In this document: piece after piece, positions 18,524 to 26,479 of the stretch
How positions within the stretch are numbered: position 1 is the first letter of the stretch
Layout: each line of letters opens with the position of its first letter
DNA from: Acidimicrobiaceae bacterium
Lineage (GTDB): Bacteria > Actinomycetota > Acidimicrobiia > Acidimicrobiales > Aldehydirespiratoraceae
Direction of reading: 5' to 3'
DNA: 56,912 nucleotides
Assembly (NCBI GenBank): GCA_009843735.1
Contig: VYCW01000008.1
Span: 1-56,912, forward strand
Program-made: the position numbers and the translations under genes
Notes under the pieces: generated by a model
Database searches by the model: none
What the model saw: the letters and a program-made list of their open reading frames with translations, nothing else
Told to the model about the DNA's origin: nothing

Positions 18524-19684
18524 ATGGCACCGACCCGTGCCGGCTGGCCGATCAGGTCCCGCACCGACCGGATGATCGCGGGCGTGTGCGGCGGGGTCGG
18601 GGCCCGCCTCGGGATCGACACCACCATCGTGAGGATTGCCTTCGTGGCCCTCGCGCTGGCCTGGGTCGGGGTGCCCCTCTACCTGCTGGGCTGGATCCTG
18701 CTGCCCCAGGCCGCCCCTGCGGAGGGGACGGAGTTCGCCGGTGCCGTGCGTCCGGCCCGCACGGCCACCAGGCGGGCCGTGGGGATGGCTCTGATCGTGA
18801 TCGGAACGATGGTGCTGGTGCGGCATCTGGGCGTGGCTCTGCCCGACACCCTTGTCTGGCCCGCGCTGTGTGTGGCCTTCGGGCTGGGGATCGTCATCTG
18901 GAGGGTGCAGCCCGCGGCCGGCATCGGCCGGGCCGCCGCAGTGCGCATCGCCGCGGGCACGATCCTGCTGGCGCTCGGCATCGGGGCCATCGCCGCTACG
19001 AACCTGTCGCTGTCCGCGGTGCGGGACGGGCTGCTGTCGGGCGGGCTGGTGGTGGGCGGGCTGGCTCTGATCGGTGGACCCTGGGTGGCCGTGCTGCTCC
19101 GGGACCGGCGCGAGGAGCGCCAGCGCCGCATCCGGGCCGACGAGCGGGCCGAGATGGCCGCCCACCTGCACGACTCGGTGCTTCAAACCCTGGCCCTGGT
19201 GCAGCGCTCCGACGACCCAGCCCGGATGGCCGCGCTGGCCCGGCGCCAGGAGCGGGAGCTGCGAGGCTGGCTCTACGGCGGCGGTTCCGAACCCAACCCG
19301 GACACGGTCAGGGCGGCCCTCGAGCACCTCGCCGGTGTGGTCGAGGACCGCCACGGTGTGGTGATGGAGGTAGTGGCCGTGGGTGACGCCCCGCTCGATC
19401 CGGCCATGGAGTCGCTGGTGGCCGCTGCCGGTGAGGCCATGACCAACGCGGCCCGGTGGTCCGGCTGCCCGACCGTCTCGGTGTTCGTGGAGGCCACACC
19501 GCAGGCAGTGGACGTGTTCGTGCGCGACCGGGGCGTCGGCTTCGATCCCGAGGCGGCATATGAGGGCTCCCACGGGATCCGCGACTCGATCCGGGGCCGC
19601 CTCGACCGGGTGGGCGGCCGCTGCGACATCAGCAGCTCGAAGGGCCACGGCACCGAGGTGCGCCTGCACCTGGCCCGTAGTTGA
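18524..19684 (+). CDS. PspC-domain sensor histidine kinase (LiaS/NarL-type partner)
   Basis: A 386-aa kinase. The PspC domain at about 14-65 (RMIAGVCGGVGARLGIDTTIVRIAFVAL) is followed by more membrane helices up to about 195, then a short HisKA_3 region (ADERAEMAAHLHDSVLQTLALV, phospho-acceptor His) and an ATPase domain (NAARWSG, DRGVGFDPEAAYEGSHGIRDSI). Its dimerisation type pairs with LuxR-type regulators, and one follows immediately at 19699. The PspC domain in the sensor suggests membrane-stress sensing. Confidence 0.85.
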   Translation: MAPTRAGWPIRSRTDRMIAGVCGGVGARLGIDTTIVRIAFVALALAWVGVPLYLLGWILLPQAAPAEGTEFAGAVRPARTATRRAVGMALIVIGTMVLVRHLGVALPDTLVWPALCVAFGLGIVIWRVQPAAGIGRAAAVRIAAGTILLALGIGAIAATNLSLSAVRDGLLSGGLVVGGLALIGGPWVAVLLRDRREERQRRIRADERAEMAAHLHDSVLQTLALVQRSDDPARMAALARRQERELRGWLYGGGSEPNPDTVRAALEHLAGVVEDRHGVVMEVVAVGDAPLDPAMESLVAAAGEAMTNAARWSGCPTVSVFVEATPQAVDVFVRDRGVGFDPEAAYEGSHGIRDSIRGRLDRVGGRCDISSSKGHGTEVRLHLARS

Positions 19685-19698
19685 GACCCGGCCGACCT

Positions 19699-20367
19699 AT
19701 GGTGATGGCCATGGCGGCTGCGCCTCCCCGAGTGGTGATCGTCGACGACCACCGGCTGTTCCGCAGCGGGGTACGGGCCGAGATCGGAGACCGGGTGACG
19801 GTCGTCGCCGAGGCCGACGACGTGGGCACGGCGGTGGAGGCCATCGAGCTCTGGAGCCCCGACGTGGTAGTGCTGGATGTCCACCTGCCGTCGGGTTCGG
19901 GGCGCGAGGTGATCGAAGCCGTTGCTGCGACCGGCGTGGAGACCCGGTTCCTGGCGCTGTCGGTGTCCGACGCGGCCACCGATGTGATCGAGGTGGTCCG
20001 GGCCGGAGCCAGGGGCTATGTCACCAAGTCGATCTCCGGTGACGACCTGGTGGATGCCATCGTGCGGGTGAGGGACGGCGACGCGGTCTTCTCTCCCCGT
20101 CTGGCCGGGTTCGTGCTGGACGCCTTCGCGGCCGACACGGTCGCCGTCGCCGGATCAGAGTCCGACGAGGACCTCGACCGGCTCACCGCCAGGGAGCGGG
20201 AGGTGATGCGTCACCTGGCCCGGGGCTACACCTACAAGGAGATCGCCCGGCAGCTCACCATCTCCATCAAAACGGTGGAGACCCACGCCTCGGCCGTGCT
20301 GCGCAAGCTCCAGCTGTCGAACCGCCACGAGTTGAGCCGCTGGGCGGCCGCGCGCCGCATCTGGTAA
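19699..20367 (+). CDS. LuxR/NarL-family response regulator
   Basis: A 222-aa regulator with a receiver domain (VIVDDHRLFRSGV, phospho-acceptor Asp in VVVLDVHLPSG, Lys in YVTKSISGDD) and a C-terminal LuxR helix-turn-helix (LTAREREVMRHLARGYTYKEIA, SIKTVETHASAVLRKL). It is the partner of the kinase ending 14 bp upstream. Three ATGs (19699, 19705, 19711) compete; the later two remove only 2-4 residues. Confidence 0.88.
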   Translation: MVMAMAAAPPRVVIVDDHRLFRSGVRAEIGDRVTVVAEADDVGTAVEAIELWSPDVVVLDVHLPSGSGREVIEAVAATGVETRFLALSVSDAATDVIEVVRAGARGYVTKSISGDDLVDAIVRVRDGDAVFSPRLAGFVLDAFAADTVAVAGSESDEDLDRLTAREREVMRHLARGYTYKEIARQLTISIKTVETHASAVLRKLQLSNRHELSRWAAARRIW

Positions 20368-20395
20368 CCCGCGCGCCGCTGTAGGTTCTGCACCC

Positions 20396-21190
20396 ATGGC
20401 ACAGCCCGAGACGGCAGCTGAGCGCTGGACGCGGCAGATGGCCGACTGGGCCATCCCCGCCGAGATCCTCGCGGGCGCCACTCACCAGCCCTTCGTATTC
20501 ACCCCGGAGATATTTGCCGCGCCCGAGCCCGGGACCTTCGAGCGGTCGCTGTCGAACCGCCGCGCCGCCGAGGCCCTGGGCGACGGAGGCTCGGTGCTCG
20601 ACGTCGGCTGCGGCGGCGGGGCCGCGGCATTCGCGGTGGCGCCGCCGGCCACCGAGGTGATCGGCACCGACCGCCAGGACAACATGCTGGAGATGTTCGC
20701 GGCCACGGCCCGCCGGCGGGGCGTCGCGGCCCAGGTGCATGCCGGGTCGTGGCCCGACATCGCCGCCGAGGTGTCCGTCGCCGACGTGGTCGTGTGCCAC
20801 AACGTGCTCTACAACGTGGCCGACATCCCGCCGTTCGTAGCCGCGCTGGACGCCCACGCCCGCCGCCGGGTGGTGATCGAGATCACGCCCAAACACTCCC
20901 AGGATCGCCGTCGCATGCTGTGGAAGCACTTCTGGAATCTGGAGCGGCCCCACGAGCCCACCGCGGCCACCGCGGTGGAGGTCATCGCCGAGACCGGCTT
21001 GGAGCCCGTCGTCGAGGAGTCCCTCCTACCCGAGGACCCCCGAGTCGCCAGACGCCGCGAGCTCGAGGCGCCTCAGTGGTGCCGCAACCTGTGCCTGCCG
21101 CCCGAACGGGAGCCCGAGGTGGCCGAACTGATCGCCGACGTGCCCTTCCCGCGCGAGCGGGTCACCATCTGGTGGGACGTCGACCGCTGA
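20396..21190 (+). CDS. Class I SAM-dependent methyltransferase
   Basis: A 264-aa protein with a SAM-binding motif I (GSVLDVGCGGGAAAFAV, about 63-79), an acidic residue after strand 2 (VIGTDRQDNM) and motif IV (ADVVVCHNVLYNVAD). The substrate cannot be told. It is the last gene before the hydrogenase-linked metal locus on the other strand. Confidence 0.8.
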   Translation: MAQPETAAERWTRQMADWAIPAEILAGATHQPFVFTPEIFAAPEPGTFERSLSNRRAAEALGDGGSVLDVGCGGGAAAFAVAPPATEVIGTDRQDNMLEMFAATARRRGVAAQVHAGSWPDIAAEVSVADVVVCHNVLYNVADIPPFVAALDAHARRRVVIEITPKHSQDRRRMLWKHFWNLERPHEPTAATAVEVIAETGLEPVVEESLLPEDPRVARRRELEAPQWCRNLCLPPEREPEVAELIADVPFPRERVTIWWDVDR

Positions 21191-21208
21191 GCTAGACGGG
21201 ATAATCCC

Positions 21209-21469
21209 TTAGCTGGCCTGGGACTCCGGAGCGAGGCTGGCCGCTACCGCTTCGAGCGTGTCGGCGACCGCCTCGAGATCGGTCTTCACCGGGGTCAGCA
21301 ACTCTCCCAGGGGCTCGGTCCGGTGGGCGATGGAGCGCACGCCCGAGGTGATGTTGCCCAGCGAGTCGTTCACGGCCCGTAGCACGATCACGACCCGCGT
21401 CAGGTAGTAGGCCAGCGCGGCCGCGATCACTAGGGCGATGACGATGGTGACGATCGCTGCGGCAGGCAT
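21209..21469 (-). CDS. Small membrane-anchored helical protein, type A
   Basis: An 86-aa protein with one N-terminal membrane helix (about 3-22) and a cytoplasmic amphipathic tail containing SLGNITSGVRSIA and VADTLEAVAASL. It is a clear paralogue of the protein at 43740-44003, which has SLGKVTFGVRAIE and IAGALEGVSA at the same places. Both copies sit in hydrogenase-linked operons behind a shared operator. A role in anchoring or organising the hydrogenase at the membrane is inference. Confidence 0.75.
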   Translation of the reverse strand: MPAAAIVTIVIALVIAAALAYYLTRVVIVLRAVNDSLGNITSGVRSIAHRTEPLGELLTPVKTDLEAVADTLEAVAASLAPESQAS

Positions 21470-21485
21470 CAGCTGGCTCCTCCGG

Positions 21486-21734
21486 TCATAGCAGCGGCCC
21501 CGCTGCGCCGACATAGCGCACGGCCAGGCCCTTCGCCGCGGAGACCAGGTCGCGGGTGTCGGCCACAGCCGGCAGCGGCTCGAGGTTCTGGTCCAGCCCG
21601 AGCCCGTGCTCGAGGATGTCGTCGGCGTAGCGCTTGATCTCCAGCGCGGGCCTGATCACCCGGTTGGCCAGCAGCAGCACGACCGGCACTACGGCCAGCA
21701 GCAGCACTGCGTTGCCGATCCACCAGAGCCACAT
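21486..21734 (-). CDS. Small membrane-anchored helical protein, type B
   Basis: An 82-aa protein with an N-terminal membrane helix (about 5-25) and a short helical tail. It resembles the small proteins at 44003-44278 and 44281-44535, sharing the LWWIG/LWWL opening, VVLLL, and an N..PL.AV.D segment. A ribosome-binding site GGGGAG 6 nt upstream favours ATG 21734 over ATG 21740. A TATGAT -10 element (21762-21767) and the palindrome at 21775-21795 lie upstream. Function unknown. Confidence 0.75.
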   Translation of the reverse strand: MWLWWIGNAVLLLAVVPVVLLLANRVIRPALEIKRYADDILEHGLGLDQNLEPLPAVADTRDLVSAAKGLAVRYVGAAGPLL

Positions 21735-21761
21735 AGTCATCTCCCCGTGTGCGCTGGGGCG

Positions 21762-21767
21762 ATCATA
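21762..21767 (-). promoter_or_regulatory. Candidate -10 element for the small membrane protein genes
   Basis: TATGAT on the minus strand lies 7 bp downstream of the palindrome at 21775-21795 and about 28 bp upstream of the start at 21734. No convincing -35 is seen; the palindrome occupies that place. Confidence 0.4.
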
Positions 21768-21774
21768 GTCGCGC

Positions 21775-21795
21775 CTAGATGCATTCTGCATCTAG
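21775..21795. promoter_or_regulatory. Operator palindrome, site 1 of 3
   Basis: Perfect 9-bp arms, CTAGATGCA and TGCATCTAG, are separated by TTC. The same architecture recurs at 29540-29560 and 44591-44611. All three sites lie in promoters of hydrogenase-linked operons. This site sits over the expected -35 region of the 21734 gene. Confidence 0.75.
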
Positions 21796-21827
21796 TCCGG
21801 TCGCTTGCGAGCAGCGAAGCGGTCCAG

Positions 21828-22562
21828 TCAGCTTGCAAAGCCCAGCGCTTCGACAAGGCTCTCCAATGCCGCCACGGCGGGGGCGCCGGGCTCGTGGTCG
21901 ACCGGCGACACCCCGAGCCGGTCGGCGGTGTCCACCGCCGGGTCGTCGGGGACCACCACCAGGGTCCGGCCGGCGAAGGCCTCGTCGATGCGGGCCCGGT
22001 CCTCGTCGTCTCCCACCTTGTTGGCCACGACCACTACCAGGCCCTGACGCTGCTCGTCGGCGACCGCGACGGCCCGGCGGGCCACGTCGATCGAGCGCAG
22101 CGTCGGCTCCACCACCACCACGGTGGCGTCCACCGACGCGCTGGCCAGCCGGGTCAGGGTGCCTATCCCAGCCTCTAGGTCGGCGACGACAGTGGTGGCG
22201 TCGTCATTCACGGAGCCGAGCAACTGCTCGGCCGACAGACCGCATCAAGGTCAACCGGGCTCGGGATTCTCGATGCGGGTGATCACCGAGAGGCGCACCC
22301 CGTCGGGGGCGTCGGTGCCGTAGCGGTCGAGGATGTCGTCCCAGGTGGGCGCATGGTCGGCTGCGCCGTCGCCGACCTCCTCGCGCAGGGTCAGGAGCCG
22401 CTCGGTCTCGGAGTCGCCGACCCCCAGCGACAGGCCGAGGTTGGGGTTGGTGTCGCAGTCGAGGGCGACCACCCGGGCGCCCCGGCGGCCCAGCGTGCGA
22501 GCCAGCACCGCGCTGGTGGTGGTCTTGCCGGCTCCACCCTTGCCCACAACGGCGATCTTCAT
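21828..22562 (-). CDS. CooC-family ATPase with Sec-X-Sec in place of the CXC motif (candidate selenoprotein)
   Basis: One reading frame of 245 codons from ATG 22562 to a TGA at 21828-21830, interrupted by in-frame TGA at 22251-22253 (codon 104) and 22245-22247 (codon 106). The upstream part has a deviant Walker A (GKGGAGKTT), and the downstream part DLEAG and VEPTLRS. Read through, the junction is PEPG-U-P-U-CGLSAEQLLG, aligning with AAAG-C-T-C-GGHATVRSLLG (Cys103, Cys105) of the paralogue at 33785. In CooC the CXC cysteines bind Ni or Zn at the dimer interface. A perfect hairpin at 22215-22232 starts its loop 19 nt after the second TGA, fitting a bacterial SECIS. Frame is kept on both sides, so a pseudogene is unlikely. 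Likely role: metal insertion or storage. A TTG at 22223 would give a useless C-terminal fragment. Confidence 0.8.
22214..22253 (-). promoter_or_regulatory. Candidate SECIS element and the two Sec codons of the CooC-like gene
   Basis: On the minus strand, the two TGAs are followed by GCCGAGC-AGUU-GCUCGGC, a perfect 7-bp stem plus an outer G-U pair. The apical loop begins 19 nt after the second TGA and 25 nt after the first, with G at loop position 2. Known bacterial SECIS rules ask for a loop 16-37 nt after UGA with a G among its first two bases. Confidence 0.75.
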
Positions 22563-23335
22563 CAGGCCACCTCCTCGCCGAGACCATAGAGCGACACCAC
22601 CCGGTCAACCAAGGCATCGACCGCTTGGGCGAGCGCGCCGTCGGGGGCCGCGTCCAGCGGGGCGGCGCCGCGGCGGTCGGCCCTTCCGGCGGTGCCGTCG
22701 TGGGGGACGACCGCGGCGGCCTCCAGGCCCAGGCGCTCCGAGACGCGGGCCGCGTCGGAGCCGTTGCGGACCTTGTTGACGACGAGCACGAGGCGCGCGG
22801 GCCCCCACCTCGCCCCGGAGAGACTGAGGAGGCGTCTTGCCGTGTGCGTCGACTTGACGGTCGGCTCGACCACCACGCACACGGTGTCGGCGTACCTGGC
22901 CCAGCCGAACATGGCCTGGCGGGTGCCGCCGGGGAGGTCGCCGACCAGGTGCCAGGAGTCCCGGTCGAGTTCCTCCACCACCTGGCTCCAGGCGTGCTGA
23001 GCCTGCTGAAGCCTCACCACATGGCCCCACAGGTTGCCGAACTGCAGGTAGCGGACACCGTCGGGGCATATCGCCGCGTACTGGTCCACGATGGCGGCCG
23101 CGTCCAGACCGGGCCGCAGCACCCAGCGGGGTCCCCCCTCCGGGCCGGCGACGACCACGTCGTCGGGTATCGGATGATCGTCCACGCCCACACCCAGGGA
23201 GTAGGGAAGCCCCGGCATCGGATCGGAGTCGAGCGCGAGCACGGGCTGGCCGCGGCGGGCCAGAAGCCGGGCAAATGTGCCCGCGATCGTCGACTTGCCG
23301 GCGCCACCCTTGCCGACGAACGCCACCCGGATCAT
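22562..23335 (-). CDS. CooC/MinD-type P-loop ATPase without the CXC motif
   Basis: A 257-aa paralogue with a deviant Walker A (VGKGGAGKSTIAGTFARLL), SDPMPGLPYSLG and VEPTVKSTHTARRL. Where relatives have CXC, this protein reads YLQFGNLWGHVV, so it probably lacks the metal site and may pair with the Sec-containing neighbour as an ATPase partner. ATG 23335 is chosen, because it gives the family-typical MIRVAFVGKGG start. It overlaps the next gene by 1 nt (TGATG) and lies 10 bp after the DsrE-like gene. Confidence 0.85.
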   Translation of the reverse strand: MIRVAFVGKGGAGKSTIAGTFARLLARRGQPVLALDSDPMPGLPYSLGVGVDDHPIPDDVVVAGPEGGPRWVLRPGLDAAAIVDQYAAICPDGVRYLQFGNLWGHVVRLQQAQHAWSQVVEELDRDSWHLVGDLPGGTRQAMFGWARYADTVCVVVEPTVKSTHTARRLLSLSGARWGPARLVLVVNKVRNGSDAARVSERLGLEAAAVVPHDGTAGRADRRGAAPLDAAPDGALAQAVDALVDRVVSLYGLGEEVA

Positions 23336-23345
23336 CGACGCCGGC

Positions 23346-23720
23346 TCAGCCTCCGACAAAGATCAGCTCCGAGGTCCCGTCGGCGACCTCGGTGAGGATC
23401 TCGCCCAGGAAGCGAAAGGTCGCACCGACACCGGCCGCCTCGGTCGCTGATACCCCACGGGCATCACTGGAGTACGGTCAAAACGACACCATGAAGGGCG
23501 CATCTGAGCCGGCGATCACCTTCTGGCGCACGTCTCGGCCCATCTCGGTGTCGGGGACCACATCGAGATCGGCCACCGACACGGCTTCACCAGCGAGGCG
23601 AACCTCCGCCTCCAGTCCGGCCGAGCTGGCGACGGTAGCGAAGTGATATGCACGGAACAGAGCGTCGATGTCTGTGCGGGGGTCGGCTGTCGTGAAGAAG
23701 ATCAGTTTGCGCCGGGTCAT
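23346..23720 (-). CDS. DsrE-family protein with selenocysteine (candidate selenoprotein)
   Basis: A 124-aa protein, if the TGA at 23478-23480 (codon 81) is read as Sec. The N-terminus (KLIFFTTADPRTDIDALFRAYHFATVASSAG) is typical DsrE/TusD. Before the TGA stands DAPFMVSF and after it PYSSDARGVSATEAAG, matching the family pattern C...A..RG in which this cysteine (Cys78 in TusD/DsrE) carries persulfide sulfur. The frame stays open 44 more codons, to a TGA at 23346-23348. A perfect 8-bp hairpin at 23448-23466 starts its loop 19 nt after the TGA. AGGAG precedes ATG 23720, which overlaps the transporter stop (ATGA). Sec-containing DsrE-like proteins have, to my knowledge, been reported from metagenomes. 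Role in sulfur or selenium transfer is inference. Confidence 0.82.
23448..23480 (-). promoter_or_regulatory. Candidate SECIS element and Sec codon of the DsrE-like gene
   Basis: On the minus strand UGAUGCCC-GUG-GGGUAUCA forms an 8-bp stem (one G-U pair) with a GUG loop. The loop begins exactly 19 nt after the TGA, the same spacing as in the CooC-like gene, and has G at position 1. Confidence 0.75.
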
Positions 23721-26479
23721 CGTCCACTCCTGTCGGTAGCTGAATTGTCTATCGCCACGCCCTCACAGTCCGAAACTTGGCCCCGCACCGCGGCATCGAT
23801 GAGAGCCTGGGTCTCAGCGTGCTCGGGCGTGGTCAGGAGTCGCACCGCGGGAGCGTCCTCGACGATTCGTCCCTCGCACAGCACCACGATCCGGTCGGCC
23901 ACCAGCCGGGCCAGGGAGATGTCGTGGGTGATGAACACCAGCGTGGCTCCCAGCGTCTCACGCACGGCGAGCAAGTGGGCAGCCACCGTGGCCCGCAAGG
24001 ATGCGTCGAGCATTGACGCCGGCTCATCCGCGACAATGAGCTGAGGGCTGGCGACAAGGGTCCGGGCGAGGGCGACACGCTGGCGCTGGCCGCCGCTGAG
24101 CGTGCCGGCATGGCGGTTGAGGAACCTCTCTACGGGTACCAACCCCAGCAGCTGCAGAGCCTCAGCCACCCGTGCGGCCCGCTCGTGGCGCCCCCTGCCC
24201 GCGATAGCCAGGGGCTCGCCCACCAGCCCAGCGACCGTCATGTTCGGGTGCAGCGATTCGTACGGATCCTGGAACACCATCTGGACTCGCCGTCTCAGCG
24301 CACTCAGGTGCCGCCTCGACAGGCCAGCGGTTCCCTTGCCGAGTAGTTCAACAGAGCCGGAGGTCGGCCGGGCCAATCCCAGCGCCAGCCTCGCGATTGT
24401 GGACTTGCCGGCCGCACTCCTGCCGATGATGGCAACGGACTCGCCAGCGCCGATCTCCAGGGAAACACCGTCCAGCGCGGTCACGTCGGGCCGCCCGCGG
24501 CGCCGACCCGGGTAGACGACCCGCACATCGTCGAGGCGCAGGGCCATCTGGCGCGCTTCGCGGGCGGTGGTCGACGCACTGCTCGGCGAGGCTGCCGCCA
24601 GGTCGTCTTCCGGACCCGGTAGGCCTCCGGAACTCGAGTCGACCGGAGCGTGGTGGCAGGCCACCATCACTCCCTGCACCGGACGCTCCACCGGCACGAC
24701 GCTGTCGCAATCGCCACGGCTGTGGGGGCACCGGGGAGCGAACGCGCAGCCGGGTGGGAGCTCCTTCGGATCGGGGACCTCGCCCGGCACCGGCCTCAGG
24801 CGGGCCGTAACCGCGCCTAGCGACGGGAAGGCTCCCAGCAGCATCGCCGTGTAGGGATGCTGGGGACGGCTGATCACGGCTCGGGCGGGGCCGGACTCCA
24901 CGACCCTGCCGCCGTACATCACTACGAGGTCGTCGGCGCGGGACGCCACCAGCGGCAGATCGTGGGATATCAACCACAGGTCGAAGTCGAGCCTCCGGCG
25001 CAGGTCGTCGAGGAGGTCCAAGATCGCCTGCTGGGTGACCACGTCGAGGCCCGTCGTCGGCTCGTCGGCGATGAGCAACTCGGGCCGGTTGGCGACCGCC
25101 ATGGCGATCACCACCCGCTGGCGCTGGCCGCCGCTCAGTTCGTGGGGGAAGGCTCGGTGGCGATCGAGGGGCAGCCCGACCTCGGACAGGAGGTCGCCGG
25201 CCCGCTCCGCCGCGGCGGCCACGGAGGCCAGGGCCGCCGACTCCGCTACCTGGTCGAGAACCGTCATCGTGGGGTCGAGCACGCTCATGGCGGCCTGGGG
25301 CACGATTGCCACGTCCCGACCCCGGATCCGCTCCAGACCCTGCCTTCCGAGCCGGCGCAGATCAATGTCGCCCAGCATCACCGCCTCGGCGCGGATGACC
25401 CCCGGGTGGGGGACGAGTCCCGGCACCGACACACCCAGAGTCGACTTGCCCGAACCCGACTCGCCGACGAGCCCCAGGACCCTTCCACGACCGACTCGCA
25501 GATCGGCTTCACGCACCACAGTCGCGCCGTCGAAGTCAACCGACATAGCGCGAACATCAAGGCGGACCTCCGGAGGGCACGGATCGGGAACCGCTTCAGG
25601 CAGCCGGCGCCGGCTCGGTGGCCTCCAGCCATGCCCGCCCAGCTGCGGATCGGCCAGCTCCTCGAAGGCGAACCCCACGAAGGCCAGCCCGACGATGAGA
25701 ACCGTGAGCGCAACCCCGGGCGGGACAATCCACCACAGCCATGCGTCGGTCAGGATGGCGCTTCCGTTGTTGGCGAAGTACAGCGTGGATCCCCAGCTGA
25801 TGCGGCCGGGATCGCCCAGACCGAGGAACGCCACCCCCGACTGCACGATCACTGCCACCGCGGCCGCTCGCACGAACTGCGAAACCAGCAGCGGTACGAG
25901 GCGCCAGAGAATGTGGACCGTCATGATCCGGGTCGAGCCCGCGCCCATCGCGTGAGCCGCTTCGGTGTGCCCGAACTCCCTGATCTTGAGGACCTGACCA
26001 CGCAACAGCCGAGCCGGCCGAGCCCATAGCACTCCGGCGATCAGCACGATCAGCACGTCGAGGCCACGCCCGAAATAGGCGGCCAATACAAGGACCAGCA
26101 CGAGGAACGGCAGCGAGAGGGTCAGGTCGACAACCCTCATGATCACTGCGTCCACCCAGCCTCGATGCCAGCCCGCGACCAGCGCGGCCGCCGCTCCGAC
26201 CACGGTCGCGACCACGGCTGCCACCAAGCCCACCCAAAGCGACACCCGGGCTCCGTACACCAGCTGCGACCAGAGGTCGCGCCCGAGATCGTCGGTGCCC
26301 AGAAGATGCTCCGACGACGGCGCCTCGTACGGTAAGCCGGTGGAGCGGTCGGGCGGGTGCGCAGCCAGAAGGTCGGCGAAGACGGCCGCGCCCAGCACGA
26401 GCAGCAGCATCAACAAGCCGGCGACGGCCAGCACCTTCGTGCTGGGCCGGAGCTGTTCCCGGTATCTGCTCAGACCCAT
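23717..26479 (-). CDS. ABC transporter: permease-ATPase-ATPase fusion (Dpp/Opp/Nik type)
   Basis: A 920-aa protein fusing three normally separate subunits. Residues about 1-285 are a DppC/NikC-like permease (LLGTDDLGRDLWSQLVYGARVSL, EAAHAMGAGSTRI). About 310-600 is ATPase 1: Walker A GESGSGKST, signature ELSGGQRQRV, Walker B LLIADEPTTGLD, then the Cys-containing oligopeptide extension CAFAPRC. About 650-905 is ATPase 2: Walker A GRSAAGKST, signature TLSGGQRQRV, LIVADEPASMLD. It overlaps the other permease by 10 bp and the DsrE-like gene by 4 bp. Family members carry peptides or nickel. Nickel is favoured only by the hydrogenase and CooC context. Confidence 0.85.
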   Translation of the reverse strand: MGLSRYREQLRPSTKVLAVAGLLMLLLVLGAAVFADLLAAHPPDRSTGLPYEAPSSEHLLGTDDLGRDLWSQLVYGARVSLWVGLVAAVVATVVGAAAALVAGWHRGWVDAVIMRVVDLTLSLPFLVLVLVLAAYFGRGLDVLIVLIAGVLWARPARLLRGQVLKIREFGHTEAAHAMGAGSTRIMTVHILWRLVPLLVSQFVRAAAVAVIVQSGVAFLGLGDPGRISWGSTLYFANNGSAILTDAWLWWIVPPGVALTVLIVGLAFVGFAFEELADPQLGGHGWRPPSRRRLPEAVPDPCPPEVRLDVRAMSVDFDGATVVREADLRVGRGRVLGLVGESGSGKSTLGVSVPGLVPHPGVIRAEAVMLGDIDLRRLGRQGLERIRGRDVAIVPQAAMSVLDPTMTVLDQVAESAALASVAAAAERAGDLLSEVGLPLDRHRAFPHELSGGQRQRVVIAMAVANRPELLIADEPTTGLDVVTQQAILDLLDDLRRRLDFDLWLISHDLPLVASRADDLVVMYGGRVVESGPARAVISRPQHPYTAMLLGAFPSLGAVTARLRPVPGEVPDPKELPPGCAFAPRCPHSRGDCDSVVPVERPVQGVMVACHHAPVDSSSGGLPGPEDDLAAASPSSASTTAREARQMALRLDDVRVVYPGRRRGRPDVTALDGVSLEIGAGESVAIIGRSAAGKSTIARLALGLARPTSGSVELLGKGTAGLSRRHLSALRRRVQMVFQDPYESLHPNMTVAGLVGEPLAIAGRGRHERAARVAEALQLLGLVPVERFLNRHAGTLSGGQRQRVALARTLVASPQLIVADEPASMLDASLRATVAAHLLAVRETLGATLVFITHDISLARLVADRIVVLCEGRIVEDAPAVRLLTTPEHAETQALIDAAVRGQVSDCEGVAIDNSATDRSGR

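Noticed and set aside
21828-22562. Two separate genes or a frameshifted pseudogene (a short ATPase ending at 22251 and a second starting at TTG 22223)
   Set aside because: Both parts share one frame with no indel, protein similarity runs straight across, the TGAs hit exactly the CXC cysteines, and a SECIS-like hairpin follows.
23478-23720. A truncated 80-residue DsrE protein
   Set aside because: The 44 codons after the TGA continue the family pattern, and the next gene is spaced as if the longer product is made.
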